This document shows, in pieces, positions 41,975 through 49,242 of a DNA stretch of 49,242 nucleotides. The position numbers and the translations under genes are program-made. The notes below the pieces were generated by a model. That model was not told where the DNA came from. It saw nothing but the letters and a program-made list of their open reading frames with translations, and did no database searches. Every line of letters begins with the position of its first letter. The stretch's first letter is position 1. Source of the DNA: Winogradskya humida (GTDB taxonomy: Bacteria > Actinomycetota > Actinomycetes > Mycobacteriales > Micromonosporaceae); contig NZ_BOMN01000042.1 in NCBI RefSeq assembly GCF_016862215.1, positions 1-49,242 on the forward strand. Reading direction: 5' to 3'.

Positions 41975-43185
41975 TGATCTACGACCTGGTTCTGCGGGGT
42001 GGCACCGTTCACGGTCATGGTGTCACCGACCTTGCTGTCCATAGCGGACATATTGCCTCCATCGGCCCCGGCCTGTCCGGCCAAGTTTCGTCCGATCTGT
42101 CCGGCCTGGTGATCACGCCCGGCCTGGTCGACCTGCACACCCACGTCGGGCCCGGCTACTGGGGGATCGACCCGGACCCCATCGCCTGGTACACCGGCGT
42201 CACCACCTGGGTCGACGCCGGATCCGCCGGGGCGTACACCCTCTCCGGGCTGCGCAGGGTCGCCGATGCCGCGGCCGTCCGGGTGCCCGCGCTGCTCAAC
42301 ATCTCCGCCGTCGGGCTCGCCGGGCGCACCGGGGAGAGCCGCGACCTGGCCAATTGCGATGTCGCGCTGGCCATCGACACGATCCAGGCCAACCGCGACC
42401 TGATCCACGGCGTGAAGGTGCGCATCGACCGCGAAACCGTCGGCGACAACGGCGTCGAACCCCTGCGCCGGGGCCTGGCCGCCGCGTCGGCCTGCGATGT
42501 GCCGGTCATGGTCCACATCGGTGCCGCCCCGCCCGCAGTGTCGGCGGTTCTGGAGCTGCTGCGGCCCGGCGACATCGTGACGCATTGCGCTTCAGGCATC
42601 GCCGCGCCGCTCGGGGATGCCGCATCCGAAGCTTACGGGCGCGGGGTGCTGTTCGACATCGGTCACGGGTCGGGCGGGTTCGCGTTCGACGTGGCGGAGG
42701 GGCAGCTGGGGGCGGGGCTCCGGGCGTACACAATCTCGACCGATCTCCACGCACGCTCGCTGCACGGCCCGGTTTTTGACCTACCCACCACGATCATGAA
42801 GCTCATCGCCGTCGGCCTGCCCCTGCCCGACGCGATCGACGCGGCCACGGTCCACCCGGCCCGCGCCCTAGGGCTGCCCGGCGGCGTCATCGAGGTCGGC
42901 GCCCCCGCGGACCTGGCCGTCTTCCGCGTGGAAGAGGGCTCGTTCGAGGTTGTCGACGCCCACCGTCAGGTCCGTCACGCCCCGCTGCGGCTGATCAACG
43001 AGGCTACGTACGTCGGTGGCACCTTGCTGCCTCCGCGCCTGCCGGCTCCGCCACCGTCATGGATCCCGCTCACCGAAGCCCAGCGCGCCGCCCTGACCCG
43101 CCGCGACAATGACATCCGCACCCTGCTCTCGGCCCCCCTGGTGGGCGCCGAGGACCTGGCCGAACAATTCCCGAGGAGTTCCTGA
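41974..43185 (+). CDS. Metal-dependent amidohydrolase / deacylase
   Basis: 403 residues, ATG 41974 overlapping the regulator stop by one base. Member of the amidohydrolase superfamily near dihydroorotase and D-aminoacylase-like enzymes: GLVDLHTHVGPGYWG (His55, His57), a bridging Lys in HGVKVRIDRETVG, VMVHIGAAPP, IVTHCASG, and the catalytic Asp in TISTDLHA, followed by ATVHPARALGLP. All metal ligands appear present. In related uncharacterised families such proteins accompany PLP enzymes; here the likely role is hydrolysing an N-acyl or cyclic amide of the pathway substrate. The ridA start overlaps its stop. Confidence 0.85.
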   Translation: MIYDLVLRGGTVHGHGVTDLAVHSGHIASIGPGLSGQVSSDLSGLVITPGLVDLHTHVGPGYWGIDPDPIAWYTGVTTWVDAGSAGAYTLSGLRRVADAAAVRVPALLNISAVGLAGRTGESRDLANCDVALAIDTIQANRDLIHGVKVRIDRETVGDNGVEPLRRGLAAASACDVPVMVHIGAAPPAVSAVLELLRPGDIVTHCASGIAAPLGDAASEAYGRGVLFDIGHGSGGFAFDVAEGQLGAGLRAYTISTDLHARSLHGPVFDLPTTIMKLIAVGLPLPDAIDAATVHPARALGLPGGVIEVGAPADLAVFRVEEGSFEVVDAHRQVRHAPLRLINEATYVGGTLLPPRLPAPPPSWIPLTEAQRAALTRRDNDIRTLLSAPLVGAEDLAEQFPRSS

Positions 43186-43565
43186 TGCCGAAGCGCGCCA
43201 TCATCACCGACAAGGCCGCCCCCGCCGGCGGCCCGTACTCCCACGCCGTCATCGCCGGCGACACCATCTACCTGGCCGGCGCGATCCCCGCCCTCCCCGA
43301 CGGCACCCGCGTCACCGGCTCCTTCGCCGACCAGGCCCACGCCGCCTTCAAAAACCTGGCCGCAACCGCCGAGGCCGCGGGCGCCAGCCTCGACGACGCC
43401 GTCCGCATCGGCGTCTACCTGCGCGACTTCGCCGACTTCCCCGAACTCAACAAGATCTACCCCGAATACATCAAGGGCGACAATCTCCCCGTACGCACAA
43501 CGCTGCCGGTCGCCCTCGTCGGCTTCGACATCGAAATCGACGCCGTCCTCTACACCGGGGCCTGA
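43185..43565 (+). CDS. ridA: RidA-family enamine/imine deaminase
   Basis: 126 residues, ATG 43185 overlapping the amidohydrolase stop. It shows GPYSHAVIAGDTIYLAGAIPALPDG, FADFPELNKIYPEYI and the catalytic Arg in LPVRTTLPVAL. The family hydrolyses reactive enamines such as 2-aminoacrylate, which PLP-dependent dehydratases release; this fits the fold-III PLP enzyme of the cluster. Its 3' end overlaps the convergent gene by 16 bases. Confidence 0.92.
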   Translation: MPKRAIITDKAAPAGGPYSHAVIAGDTIYLAGAIPALPDGTRVTGSFADQAHAAFKNLAATAEAAGASLDDAVRIGVYLRDFADFPELNKIYPEYIKGDNLPVRTTLPVALVGFDIEIDAVLYTGA

Positions 43566-44191
43566 ACCACCAGCCGCGCGATCCACATCAGGTCGCGACA
43601 GAAATGAGCCAAGTCCGGGTCCTGGCCAACGCGGCGCTGCAGTCTCTCCAGCGCATCAACCAGGGCCCGGCGCTGCTCGTCTCCCCCTACCGCGGCCCCG
43701 CCCGCCGCCGCTTCGGCCGCCGCACCCGATGAGCCCGCCGTCAAGCAGGCGGCCAGGGCGGCGTCGAGTTCCCGTACGTCCGGGTCGCTCCACACCTCCG
43801 CCCGCTCGCGGCCCGTCTCCCGCCGCCGATAGGCCAGCGAGTACAGCTCAGCCCGCAGCTCCGCGCCGAACCACACCGGCGGCCGCCCGTTCGGATTCAA
43901 CTCCCCGGCCCGCGGCGCCCGCCGCCCGAGCCGCTTCTCCACCCGCCGCCGCTCGCTGTACCGCCGAATCTCGGCCTGCCACCCGGCCCGGCTCGCCGAC
44001 AGCACCTCGAGCGCCCGGAGCAGTGCGGCCTCGTCCCGCTGAAACGCCCCGGCCAACTCCTCCAGAAACCCCAGCGACGCATGGAACCCGATCGGATGGT
44101 AGATCTGCACACACGACCGCAACGCCGAAACCCGATGCCGAAACGGCAGGCCCGGATCCCTCACATGCCTGGCGTACGCGCTGAAACTCAC
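43550..44191 (-). CDS. Conserved-type protein of unknown function
   Basis: 213 residues, not recognised. Mostly helical, rich in Arg/Ala/Glu: FRHRVSALRSCVQIYHPIGFHASLGFLEELAGAFQRDEAALLRALEVL, then a basic stretch (YSERRRVEKRLGRRAPRAGELN), an aromatic patch (GRPPVWFGAELRAELYSLAYRRRE) and an Ala/Gly linker before LERLQRRVGQDPDLAHFCRDLMWIARL. No signal or membrane segment. It starts two bases after the TPR gene stop, so the two form an operon, and its end overlaps ridA. Confidence 0.65.
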   Translation of the reverse strand: MSFSAYARHVRDPGLPFRHRVSALRSCVQIYHPIGFHASLGFLEELAGAFQRDEAALLRALEVLSASRAGWQAEIRRYSERRRVEKRLGRRAPRAGELNPNGRPPVWFGAELRAELYSLAYRRRETGRERAEVWSDPDVRELDAALAACLTAGSSGAAAEAAAGGAAVGGDEQRRALVDALERLQRRVGQDPDLAHFCRDLMWIARLVVQAPV

Positions 44192-44193
44192 GA

Positions 44194-44718
44194 TCAGGAC
44201 CGCACATCAGCCTCAGGATCAGCGGCGGGATCAGGCTCCACCAGCAACCGCGCATAGTTCGCCATCGACCGCTGATACCGCGGCAGATGCGGAGCCAAAG
44301 CCCCCACGGCAATCGACACGGCCTCCCGCTCCCGCCCCGCATCGGTCAGCACCAACGCCAGCACCGCGGCCACCGCGTCGGAGAGCTCATCCGCGGGCAG
44401 CTCCCGCTCCGCCTCCAGAATGGCAACACTCCGCTGCAGGTCACCGACATTCCGCAGCGAACTAGCCAACTGAATCGAAGCCCGCCGCCGCCTATACCCG
44501 GTCAGCCCCAGCTCGATCGCCTGCGTATAGAGCGGAACCGCGAGATCACTGTGCCCGGTCGAGTCGAGCGAACACGCCCGCTCGAACAGCCCCACCGGAT
44601 GTTCCGGATCAAGCTCCTTCACCAGCTCCTCGATCAGCATCAGAAACTCCGCCTCAGACCGCTCCTCCATCGAGGCCCAAGCCGCGGTCACCCGCTCTTC
44701 CCACTCCGTAGTGATCAT
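44194..44718 (-). CDS. Tetratricopeptide-repeat protein
   Basis: 174 residues from ATG 44718, preceded by a GGGAGG-containing stretch. Two or three TPR-like helix pairs are visible: FERACSLDSTGHSDLAVPLYTQAIELGL, RRASIQLASSLRNVGDLQRSVAILEAERE, VAAVLALVLTDAGREREAVSIAVGAL. Such short TPR proteins are common in actinobacteria, function unknown. The frame is open upstream to 44880, but the internal ATG is better supported. Cotranscribed with the next gene on the minus strand. Confidence 0.8.
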   Translation of the reverse strand: MITTEWEERVTAAWASMEERSEAEFLMLIEELVKELDPEHPVGLFERACSLDSTGHSDLAVPLYTQAIELGLTGYRRRRASIQLASSLRNVGDLQRSVAILEAERELPADELSDAVAAVLALVLTDAGREREAVSIAVGALAPHLPRYQRSMANYARLLVEPDPAADPEADVRS

Positions 44719-44912
44719 CCCCCCACCCTCCCACGACGCCCGGCGGAACGCCTCTGAGTAACCGGCCACCGGAAAGCGAGCATCACCCGTGAGTGGGGTT
44801 CGGGTTGACGGTCGCCGTTGTTTGCTGGTCGGATGGCGGGAGCGTCGCAGTGCGCCCGGTTCGGAGGCCGCCGTGGGCATGGAGGCGTGGGGCCAAGGGG
44901 ATTTCCTTGGAG

Positions 44913-45359
44913 ATGTCAGGGGAGTACGCGCGCTTTCTCGCGTACGGGAATCAGCTTGTGGAAGTGCATCTCAGCTTGCGTGAAATGCTCGCGGATCTGC
45001 GCGACGGGGTGGTGCCCGACGATGAGCTCGCGGTGTTCTGTCTTTCCTTCTGCACCGCGGTGACCAGGCATCATGTGGATGAGGACCGCGAGGTTTTCCC
45101 GGTGCTGGCGGGCCGGCATCCCGAGCTGCGGTCCTTTCTGGACGAGCTTGAGCGTGACCATGTGGTGATCGCCTCCATTCTGGGGCGGTTGAACGACCTG
45201 GTGGGGGATTCCGTAAAGCTGGGGCAGGAGCTGGATGGGCTTGCCGCGGTGCTGGAGACGCACTTCATCGGGGAGGAGAAACGGTTGGCAGGGGTGCTCA
45301 ATGCGCTGGACCCTTCCGTGGGATTGACCCCTCTCACCGAGGCCGTAGAGTTTCTGTAG
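44913..45359 (+). CDS. Hemerythrin-like (HHE) domain protein
   Basis: 148 residues from ATG 44913. AAGGGG is 12 bases from this ATG but only six from an in-frame TTG at 44907, which is an equally likely start. The four-helix di-iron ligand pattern is present: an early His in EVHLSLREM, TRHHVDEDREVFPVL, LERDHVVIASIL and LETHFIGEEKRL. Hemerythrin-like proteins bind oxygen, NO or redox signals. It stands alone, with 195 bases upstream that may hold its promoter (TTGACG near 44808). Confidence 0.8.
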   Translation: MSGEYARFLAYGNQLVEVHLSLREMLADLRDGVVPDDELAVFCLSFCTAVTRHHVDEDREVFPVLAGRHPELRSFLDELERDHVVIASILGRLNDLVGDSVKLGQELDGLAAVLETHFIGEEKRLAGVLNALDPSVGLTPLTEAVEFL

Positions 45360-45405
45360 CACTCAGTGCGGTGAATGTCGCTTTGCGTTACTTGGATGGT
45401 GGGCG

Positions 45406-45735
45406 TTGGGCGCTGATCTGCGGGACAGGATCGGGAAACGGCATCGGGAGCTGGTCTCCCGGCATGAGCTTCTGGGGCAGGGAAACGGTGATGAGGGGCG
45501 GGTGTTCGACGCCACCAACGAGCTGATGGTCGTGCTGGACGAGGCGGCTTCGCGGGCGGCCCGGTTCCGGCGGCTGGCGGCGCTCATCCTGGTGCTGGTC
45601 GCCCTGGTCGTCGCATTGCTGGTCGTTGTCCGGGTGCTGGCGTCGCCCGGTCTCGTCGCCGCGGCGGTCATCCTCGCCGCGGCCGTCGGACTGTGGCTCA
45701 CGGCTATGCCCAAAAGAAAGCGGAGGGGTCGATGA
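45406..45735 (+). CDS. Small membrane protein of unknown function
   Basis: 109 residues with TTG start at 45406. A charged helical head (LRDRIGKRHRELVSRHELLGQ, TNELMVVLDEAASRAARFRR) is followed by two membrane helices (LAALILVLVALVVALLVVVRVL and LVAAAVILAAAVGLWLTAM) and a basic tail PKRKRRGR. Its stop overlaps the start of the coiled-coil gene (ATGA). Function unknown. Confidence 0.7.
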   Translation: MGADLRDRIGKRHRELVSRHELLGQGNGDEGRVFDATNELMVVLDEAASRAARFRRLAALILVLVALVVALLVVVRVLASPGLVAAAVILAAAVGLWLTAMPKRKRRGR

Positions 45736-46715
45736 CCAGCAGCACTGACACCCCGGCCGACCTGCTCCGGGTGAGTGACGCCCTGCGCAACGAGTTCCAG
45801 CGCAAGATGAACACGATGCGCCGCCAGCTCGATCAGGAGCACAAGCAGGCCGCCGAGACCGCCGAGACCCGTTACCAGGATCTGGTCGGCAGGGTTGACG
45901 CGCGGGATGCCCAGCTGGCCCAGATCGTCGACGCGTACGACGAGATCCGCCGGCAGACCGATGGTGAGCTGAAGGGTGCGCGGCAGGCCATCGCGCGGCT
46001 GGCGGGTGAGGTTCATCTGCTGGAGGGCCGGCTGCGGCTGGAGCAGGGGGTGCAGCCCGTCGACCTGGACGTCGTTCCGGACGAGCTGGCCCGGCTCGTT
46101 GCCCAGGTGCGGGCCGCCGAGCAGCTCAAGGCCGCGATGCTGGACGACGCGGGGCGGGGTGAGCTCGAGGCTGTGCTGACGGCGTACACGGAGGGGGAGC
46201 GGCGGGCGGCGGAGAGCCGGGCGCGCGCGTTCGAGGCCAGCCGTCTGCTTGCCGGCGCGACGGTCAGGAGTCGTGCCTTCCGTAAGGCTGCGGCTGCCTA
46301 CAGGCTCCACTGGGGACAGTTCCGCACGACCGAGCGCGAGCTGGCTGCGAAGTCCGGGGAGCTCGAGCGTGCCGAGGCGGGACTGCGGCGCGACGCCGAG
46401 TTGCACGAGGCCTACCGGGTGCAGCGGGGCGGGGATGTTGTCGCCGACCTCAGCGCGCACCTGCGGCGGCGGGTGGACATCGCGGTGGAGACGCATGCGC
46501 TTTTCCCGGCCTGGTTCACGATCACCGAGCTGGGGCACCGGCCGAGCGCCGGGCACTCCGGCGAGTGGCGGGAGACGGCGACGCAGGTGCTGCTTTACCG
46601 GATCACCTACGAGATCACGCACGGAGTGCTGGCTCTCGGCGAGGCGCCTGCGGAGGGTTACCAAGCCGGGCGTCACGCGGAGGTGCTGGCCGCGCTGCGA
46701 AGATTGGACGAATGA
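45732..46715 (+). CDS. Coiled-coil protein of unknown function
   Basis: 327 residues from ATG 45732 with GGAGGGG upstream. Long heptad-like stretches (LRNEFQRKMNTMRRQLDQEHKQAAETAETRYQ, ELKGARQAIARLAGEVHLLEGRLRLEQ) predict coiled coils over about residues 15-230, then a smaller C-terminal domain (RRRVDIAVETHALFPAWFTITELGHRP, VLLYRITYEITHGVLALGE). No signal. It follows a small membrane protein with overlapping codons and overlaps the ComB-like gene, so the three form an operon; a membrane-tethered scaffold is possible. Confidence 0.75.
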   Translation: MTSSTDTPADLLRVSDALRNEFQRKMNTMRRQLDQEHKQAAETAETRYQDLVGRVDARDAQLAQIVDAYDEIRRQTDGELKGARQAIARLAGEVHLLEGRLRLEQGVQPVDLDVVPDELARLVAQVRAAEQLKAAMLDDAGRGELEAVLTAYTEGERRAAESRARAFEASRLLAGATVRSRAFRKAAAAYRLHWGQFRTTERELAAKSGELERAEAGLRRDAELHEAYRVQRGGDVVADLSAHLRRRVDIAVETHALFPAWFTITELGHRPSAGHSGEWRETATQVLLYRITYEITHGVLALGEAPAEGYQAGRHAEVLAALRRLDE

Positions 46716-47449
46716 GAGCCGATTTCGAGTGGGGGCCGGCCGGTGCCCGGCTGCTGGCACCGCGGGCGGACATTGTTGCGGTGGTCGATGTGTTGTCGTT
46801 CACCACGGCGCTGACCGTCGCGGTCGAGCGGGGGATCGCCGTGCGGCCCTATCCCTGGCGGGATGCCAGTGCCGAGGAGTTCGCGCGGAGGCATGACGCG
46901 ACCCTGGCGGTGGGCCGCAAGGAACCGGGAGTGGTCAGTCTCTCGCCGGCGACCATCATGGGCAGCGCGGGGATCGAGCGGCTGGTGCTGCCCTCCCCGA
47001 ACGGTGCGACGATCTCGGCGCAGCTGGCGGAGAGTGACGCGACGATCATCGGGGTCTCGCTGCGTAACGCGCCTGCGGCTGCGCGGTGGAGTCGCGAGCG
47101 ACTGCGGGAGGGTCAGAGCATCGCGGTGGTCGCTGCGGGGGAACGCTGGCCGGACGGGTCGTTGCGCCCGGCGGTCGAGGACCTCTGGGGTGCGGGGTCC
47201 TTCCTGCATCATCTGGTACGCGGGGGAGCGCTCGAGTTGTCCCCGGAAGCGGACGCCGCGCTGGCCGCGTACGACAAGGTCGAATCGGGCCTGACCACCG
47301 CCATGCGGGCCTGCAGAGGCGGTATTGAGCTGCGAGAATACGGTTTTCCCGAGGACGTCGACGTCGCCGCGCAGGCTGGTGTCGCCGACGTGGTCCCGGT
47401 CCTGACCGACGGCTGGTACGTGGCGGATTCGGTAGCCTCCGCGCCCTGA
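46712..47449 (+). CDS. ComB-like 2-phosphosulfolactate phosphatase family protein
   Basis: 245 residues from ATG 46712, overlapping the previous stop. Recognised by VAVVDVLSFTTALTVAVERGI (metal-binding Asp and Ser/Thr), RPYPWRDASAEEFA, GRKEPGVVSLSPATI, LVLPSPNGATISAQLAE, VSLRNAPAAARW and AAGERWPDGSLRPAVEDLWGAG. The archaeal family member acts in coenzyme M synthesis; in actinobacteria the reaction is uncertain, as no sulfolactate pathway genes are seen here. Confidence 0.83.
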   Translation: MRADFEWGPAGARLLAPRADIVAVVDVLSFTTALTVAVERGIAVRPYPWRDASAEEFARRHDATLAVGRKEPGVVSLSPATIMGSAGIERLVLPSPNGATISAQLAESDATIIGVSLRNAPAAARWSRERLREGQSIAVVAAGERWPDGSLRPAVEDLWGAGSFLHHLVRGGALELSPEADAALAAYDKVESGLTTAMRACRGGIELREYGFPEDVDVAAQAGVADVVPVLTDGWYVADSVASAP

Positions 47450-47542
47450 TCTGGCGGATTACGACACGCGAGGCGACTTGGCTGGTGCCCCGCTCATCCG
47501 TCGGGGATGGTGAGGCGGTCACACACAGTCAGGAGAAATGCC

Positions 47543-49078
47543 ATGCGTAAGTGGTGGCCGCTCATCACGGTTTGCCTCGGCACCTTCATGCTGCTCATCG
47601 ACGTCACCATTGTGAATGTCGCTCTGCCGCAGATGGCGCTGGACCTGCACACGTCGTTCACGGCCCTGCAATGGGTCGTCGACGGCTACGCCCTGTCACT
47701 GGCGGTGCTGCTGCTCGGCGCCGGGGCGCTCGGGGACCTCTCCGGGCACCGGCGGCTCTACATCGGCGGGCTGGTCGTCTTCGCGCTGGCCTCGCTCGCC
47801 TGCGGGCTGTCCACCGGGCCCGGGACGCTGATCGCTGCCCGGGTGGTGCAGGGCATCGGCGCCGCCGCCATGTTCACCACGACGTTCGCGCTGCTCAACG
47901 GGGCTTATCAGGGGCGGGAGCGCGGGGTCGCGTACGGCGTCTGGGGTGGCGTCTCCGGCGCTGCCGCCGCCGTCGGCCCGATCCTGGGCGGGTTGCTCAC
48001 CGAAGGGCTGAACTGGCGCTGGATCTTCCTGGTGAACCTGCCGCTGAGTATCGCCGCGGTGGTGCTGTCGCTGACCGTGCTCAAGCCCGATCACGGTGAG
48101 CGCCGGGGCCGTTTCGATGTGCCCGGCACCATCACGTTCACGGTCGCGGCTACTGCGCTCACGCTCGCCGTCATCCGGGCGAACGACGAGGGCTGGACCG
48201 CGTTCCCGACGTGGGGGCTGCTCGTGCTGAGCGGGCTCGCGTTGATCGCTTTCGTGCTGGTCGAGCGGCGGTCGGCGTACCCCATGCTGGATCTTGGTCT
48301 GCTGCGCAACCGGTCCCTGGCCGGCATCCTGATCGCGGCCCTGCTGGTCAACGTGGCCGCGTTCGCGGCCTTCACCTACACCTCGATCTGGCTGCAGTCG
48401 CTCACCGGGCTGTCACCTATCCAGGCCGGGCTGACCGGGCTGCCGATGTCGCTGGTCTCGGTCGTGGTGTCGGGCATCGTCGGGTCGAAGCTGCACGGCC
48501 GGTCGCCGCGGCTGATCATCGGCGGCGGCATGCTGCTGATCGGTGCCGGGTCGGCGCTGTGCGCGCTGCTGCTCGGCCCGGACTCGAGCTGGCCCGCCCT
48601 GATCGCCGGCTACGCGGTCATCGGCATGGGCGTCGGCCTGGTCATGCCCACCCTGGCCGACTCGGCGATGGCCGCGGTGCCCCGGGAGCGCAGCGGCATG
48701 GCGGCCGGGGCGATCACGACCGCGCGGCAGCTGGGCTTCGCGATCGGCATCGCGGTGCTGGGCACGGTCTTCGCGTCCCGCACCCAGGATCACCTCGCCG
48801 ACAAGGGTGTCGCCGATCCGGCCGGGACCGCGCACGGGCTCGCCGCCGGGCAGGCCGGCAAGATCCTCGCGGCTGTCCCGGACGCCGGCCGGTCCGCGGT
48901 CGACGCCGTCCTGCGTGCCGCGGCGGTCGCCGGTCTTGACGCGGGCTTCCTGGTCGCGGCGGTCGCGGGCATCATCGGCGGCATCGCCGTCCTGGTGCTC
49001 GTCCCTTCTCCGTCACGCAAGCGGGCCGCGGAGAATCCCGTTGTCGACGAGCGAGACAGCCTGCTTGACGCGCGTTAA
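47543..49078 (+). CDS. MFS drug exporter, DHA2 (EmrB/QacA) family
   Basis: 511-residue, 14-helix proton-driven exporter. It has LLIDVTIVNVALPQMALDL in helix 1, LSGHRRLYIGG in loop 2, RVVQGIGAAAMF, and the antiporter motif C region GVWGGVSGAAAAVGPILGGLL with NWRWIFLVNLP. ATG 47543 with AGGAG seven bases upstream starts at MRKWWPLIT. Substrate unknown, probably toxic organic compounds. Its last 66 bases overlap the 3' end of a convergent Lrp-type gene. Confidence 0.92.
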   Translation: MRKWWPLITVCLGTFMLLIDVTIVNVALPQMALDLHTSFTALQWVVDGYALSLAVLLLGAGALGDLSGHRRLYIGGLVVFALASLACGLSTGPGTLIAARVVQGIGAAAMFTTTFALLNGAYQGRERGVAYGVWGGVSGAAAAVGPILGGLLTEGLNWRWIFLVNLPLSIAAVVLSLTVLKPDHGERRGRFDVPGTITFTVAATALTLAVIRANDEGWTAFPTWGLLVLSGLALIAFVLVERRSAYPMLDLGLLRNRSLAGILIAALLVNVAAFAAFTYTSIWLQSLTGLSPIQAGLTGLPMSLVSVVVSGIVGSKLHGRSPRLIIGGGMLLIGAGSALCALLLGPDSSWPALIAGYAVIGMGVGLVMPTLADSAMAAVPRERSGMAAGAITTARQLGFAIGIAVLGTVFASRTQDHLADKGVADPAGTAHGLAAGQAGKILAAVPDAGRSAVDAVLRAAAVAGLDAGFLVAAVAGIIGGIAVLVLVPSPSRKRAAENPVVDERDSLLDAR

Positions 49079-49241
49079 CACCGGGACCGTCTCGCAGTTG
49101 CGCACCTCGGGGATCGCGGCGACCTCCGTGGTCAGGTAGTCGTACAGCGCGGCGGCGTCGGTGCTCAGCGCGACCGCGACGATGTTCGCCGAGCCGGTCA
49201 CCGCGGCGGCCCAGGCCAGCTGCTGGTGATCGGCGAGGCGG
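49013..49241 (-). CDS. Lrp/AsnC-family regulator, C-terminal fragment at window edge
   Basis: The frame is open to the window edge; only the last 75 residues are visible, so the start lies outside. The ligand-binding (RAM) domain is recognisable: LAWAAAVTGSANIVAVALSTDAAALYDYLTTEVAAIPEVRNCETVPVLTRVKQ. The tail VDNGILRGPLA runs into the coding region of the convergent exporter, overlapping it by 66 bases. It may regulate that exporter. Confidence 0.8.
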   Translation of the reverse strand, partial: RLADHQQLAWAAAVTGSANIVAVALSTDAAALYDYLTTEVAAIPEVRNCETVPVLTRVKQAVSLVDNGILRGPLA

Positions 49242-49242
49242 G

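Overview
The window is 49 kb of very GC-rich, densely packed actinobacterial chromosome. The gene order rel / cyclophilin / metallo-beta-lactamase-fold hydrolase / hisS is the arrangement known from actinobacteria such as Mycobacterium and Streptomyces. A WhiG/FliA-type sigma factor, a Ser/Thr kinase with an outside domain, a mycosin-like protein, GlnR-like sites and frequent GTG/TTG starts suggest Micromonosporaceae, perhaps Actinoplanes. The genus is an inference from gene content only.

Layout. 1-7.4 kb: 3' part of rel (its 5' end lies outside the window), two tandem membrane-anchored cyclophilins, a glyoxalase-II-like hydrolase, hisS and a small alpha/beta hydrolase. 7.5-12.1 kb: urea ABC transporter urtABCDE, with an apparent one-base deletion at the start of urtC. 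12.4-15.1 kb: thioesterase and HxlR regulator (divergent), then an MFS exporter with a C-terminal monooxygenase-like domain. 15.1-18.7 kb: cyanophycinase and cyanophycin synthetase. 18.7-23.2 kb: a long hairpin-rich leader, a Ser/Thr kinase with a CBM2-like outside domain, a small conserved protein and the sigma factor. 23.3-27.8 kb: urease operon ureABCFGD on the minus strand. 28.0-31.1 kb: self-sufficient P450 of the CYP102/BM3 type. 31.2-32.3 kb: mycosin-like protein that has lost its catalytic triad. 32.6-34.8 kb: Lrp regulator divergent from an APC transporter, then a small lipoprotein. 34.9-43.6 kb: a catabolic cluster (GH20 hexosaminidase, sugar-type ABC importer without its own ATPase, fold-III PLP enzyme, regulator of unfamiliar type, amidohydrolase, RidA). 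43.6-49.2 kb: small conserved genes, hemerythrin, coiled-coil and ComB-like operon, MFS drug exporter and the 3' part of an Lrp/AsnC gene.

Two themes stand out. First, nitrogen: urea import, urease and the Asp-Arg polymer cyanophycin lie within 20 kb, and each of the three operons has a GlnR-type AC-n9-AC element upstream. Second, the 34.9-43.6 kb cluster is tied together by an identical 17-bp sequence with direct ACGAAC repeats, found once before the ABC operon and once in the divergent regulator/PLP-enzyme promoter region. Its enzymes fit a route in which an imported aminosugar- or D-amino-acid-containing compound is trimmed, deacylated and deaminated, with RidA clearing enamine intermediates. 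I regard this as the best candidate for an undescribed pathway. No tRNA, rRNA, CRISPR array or intact insertion sequence was seen.
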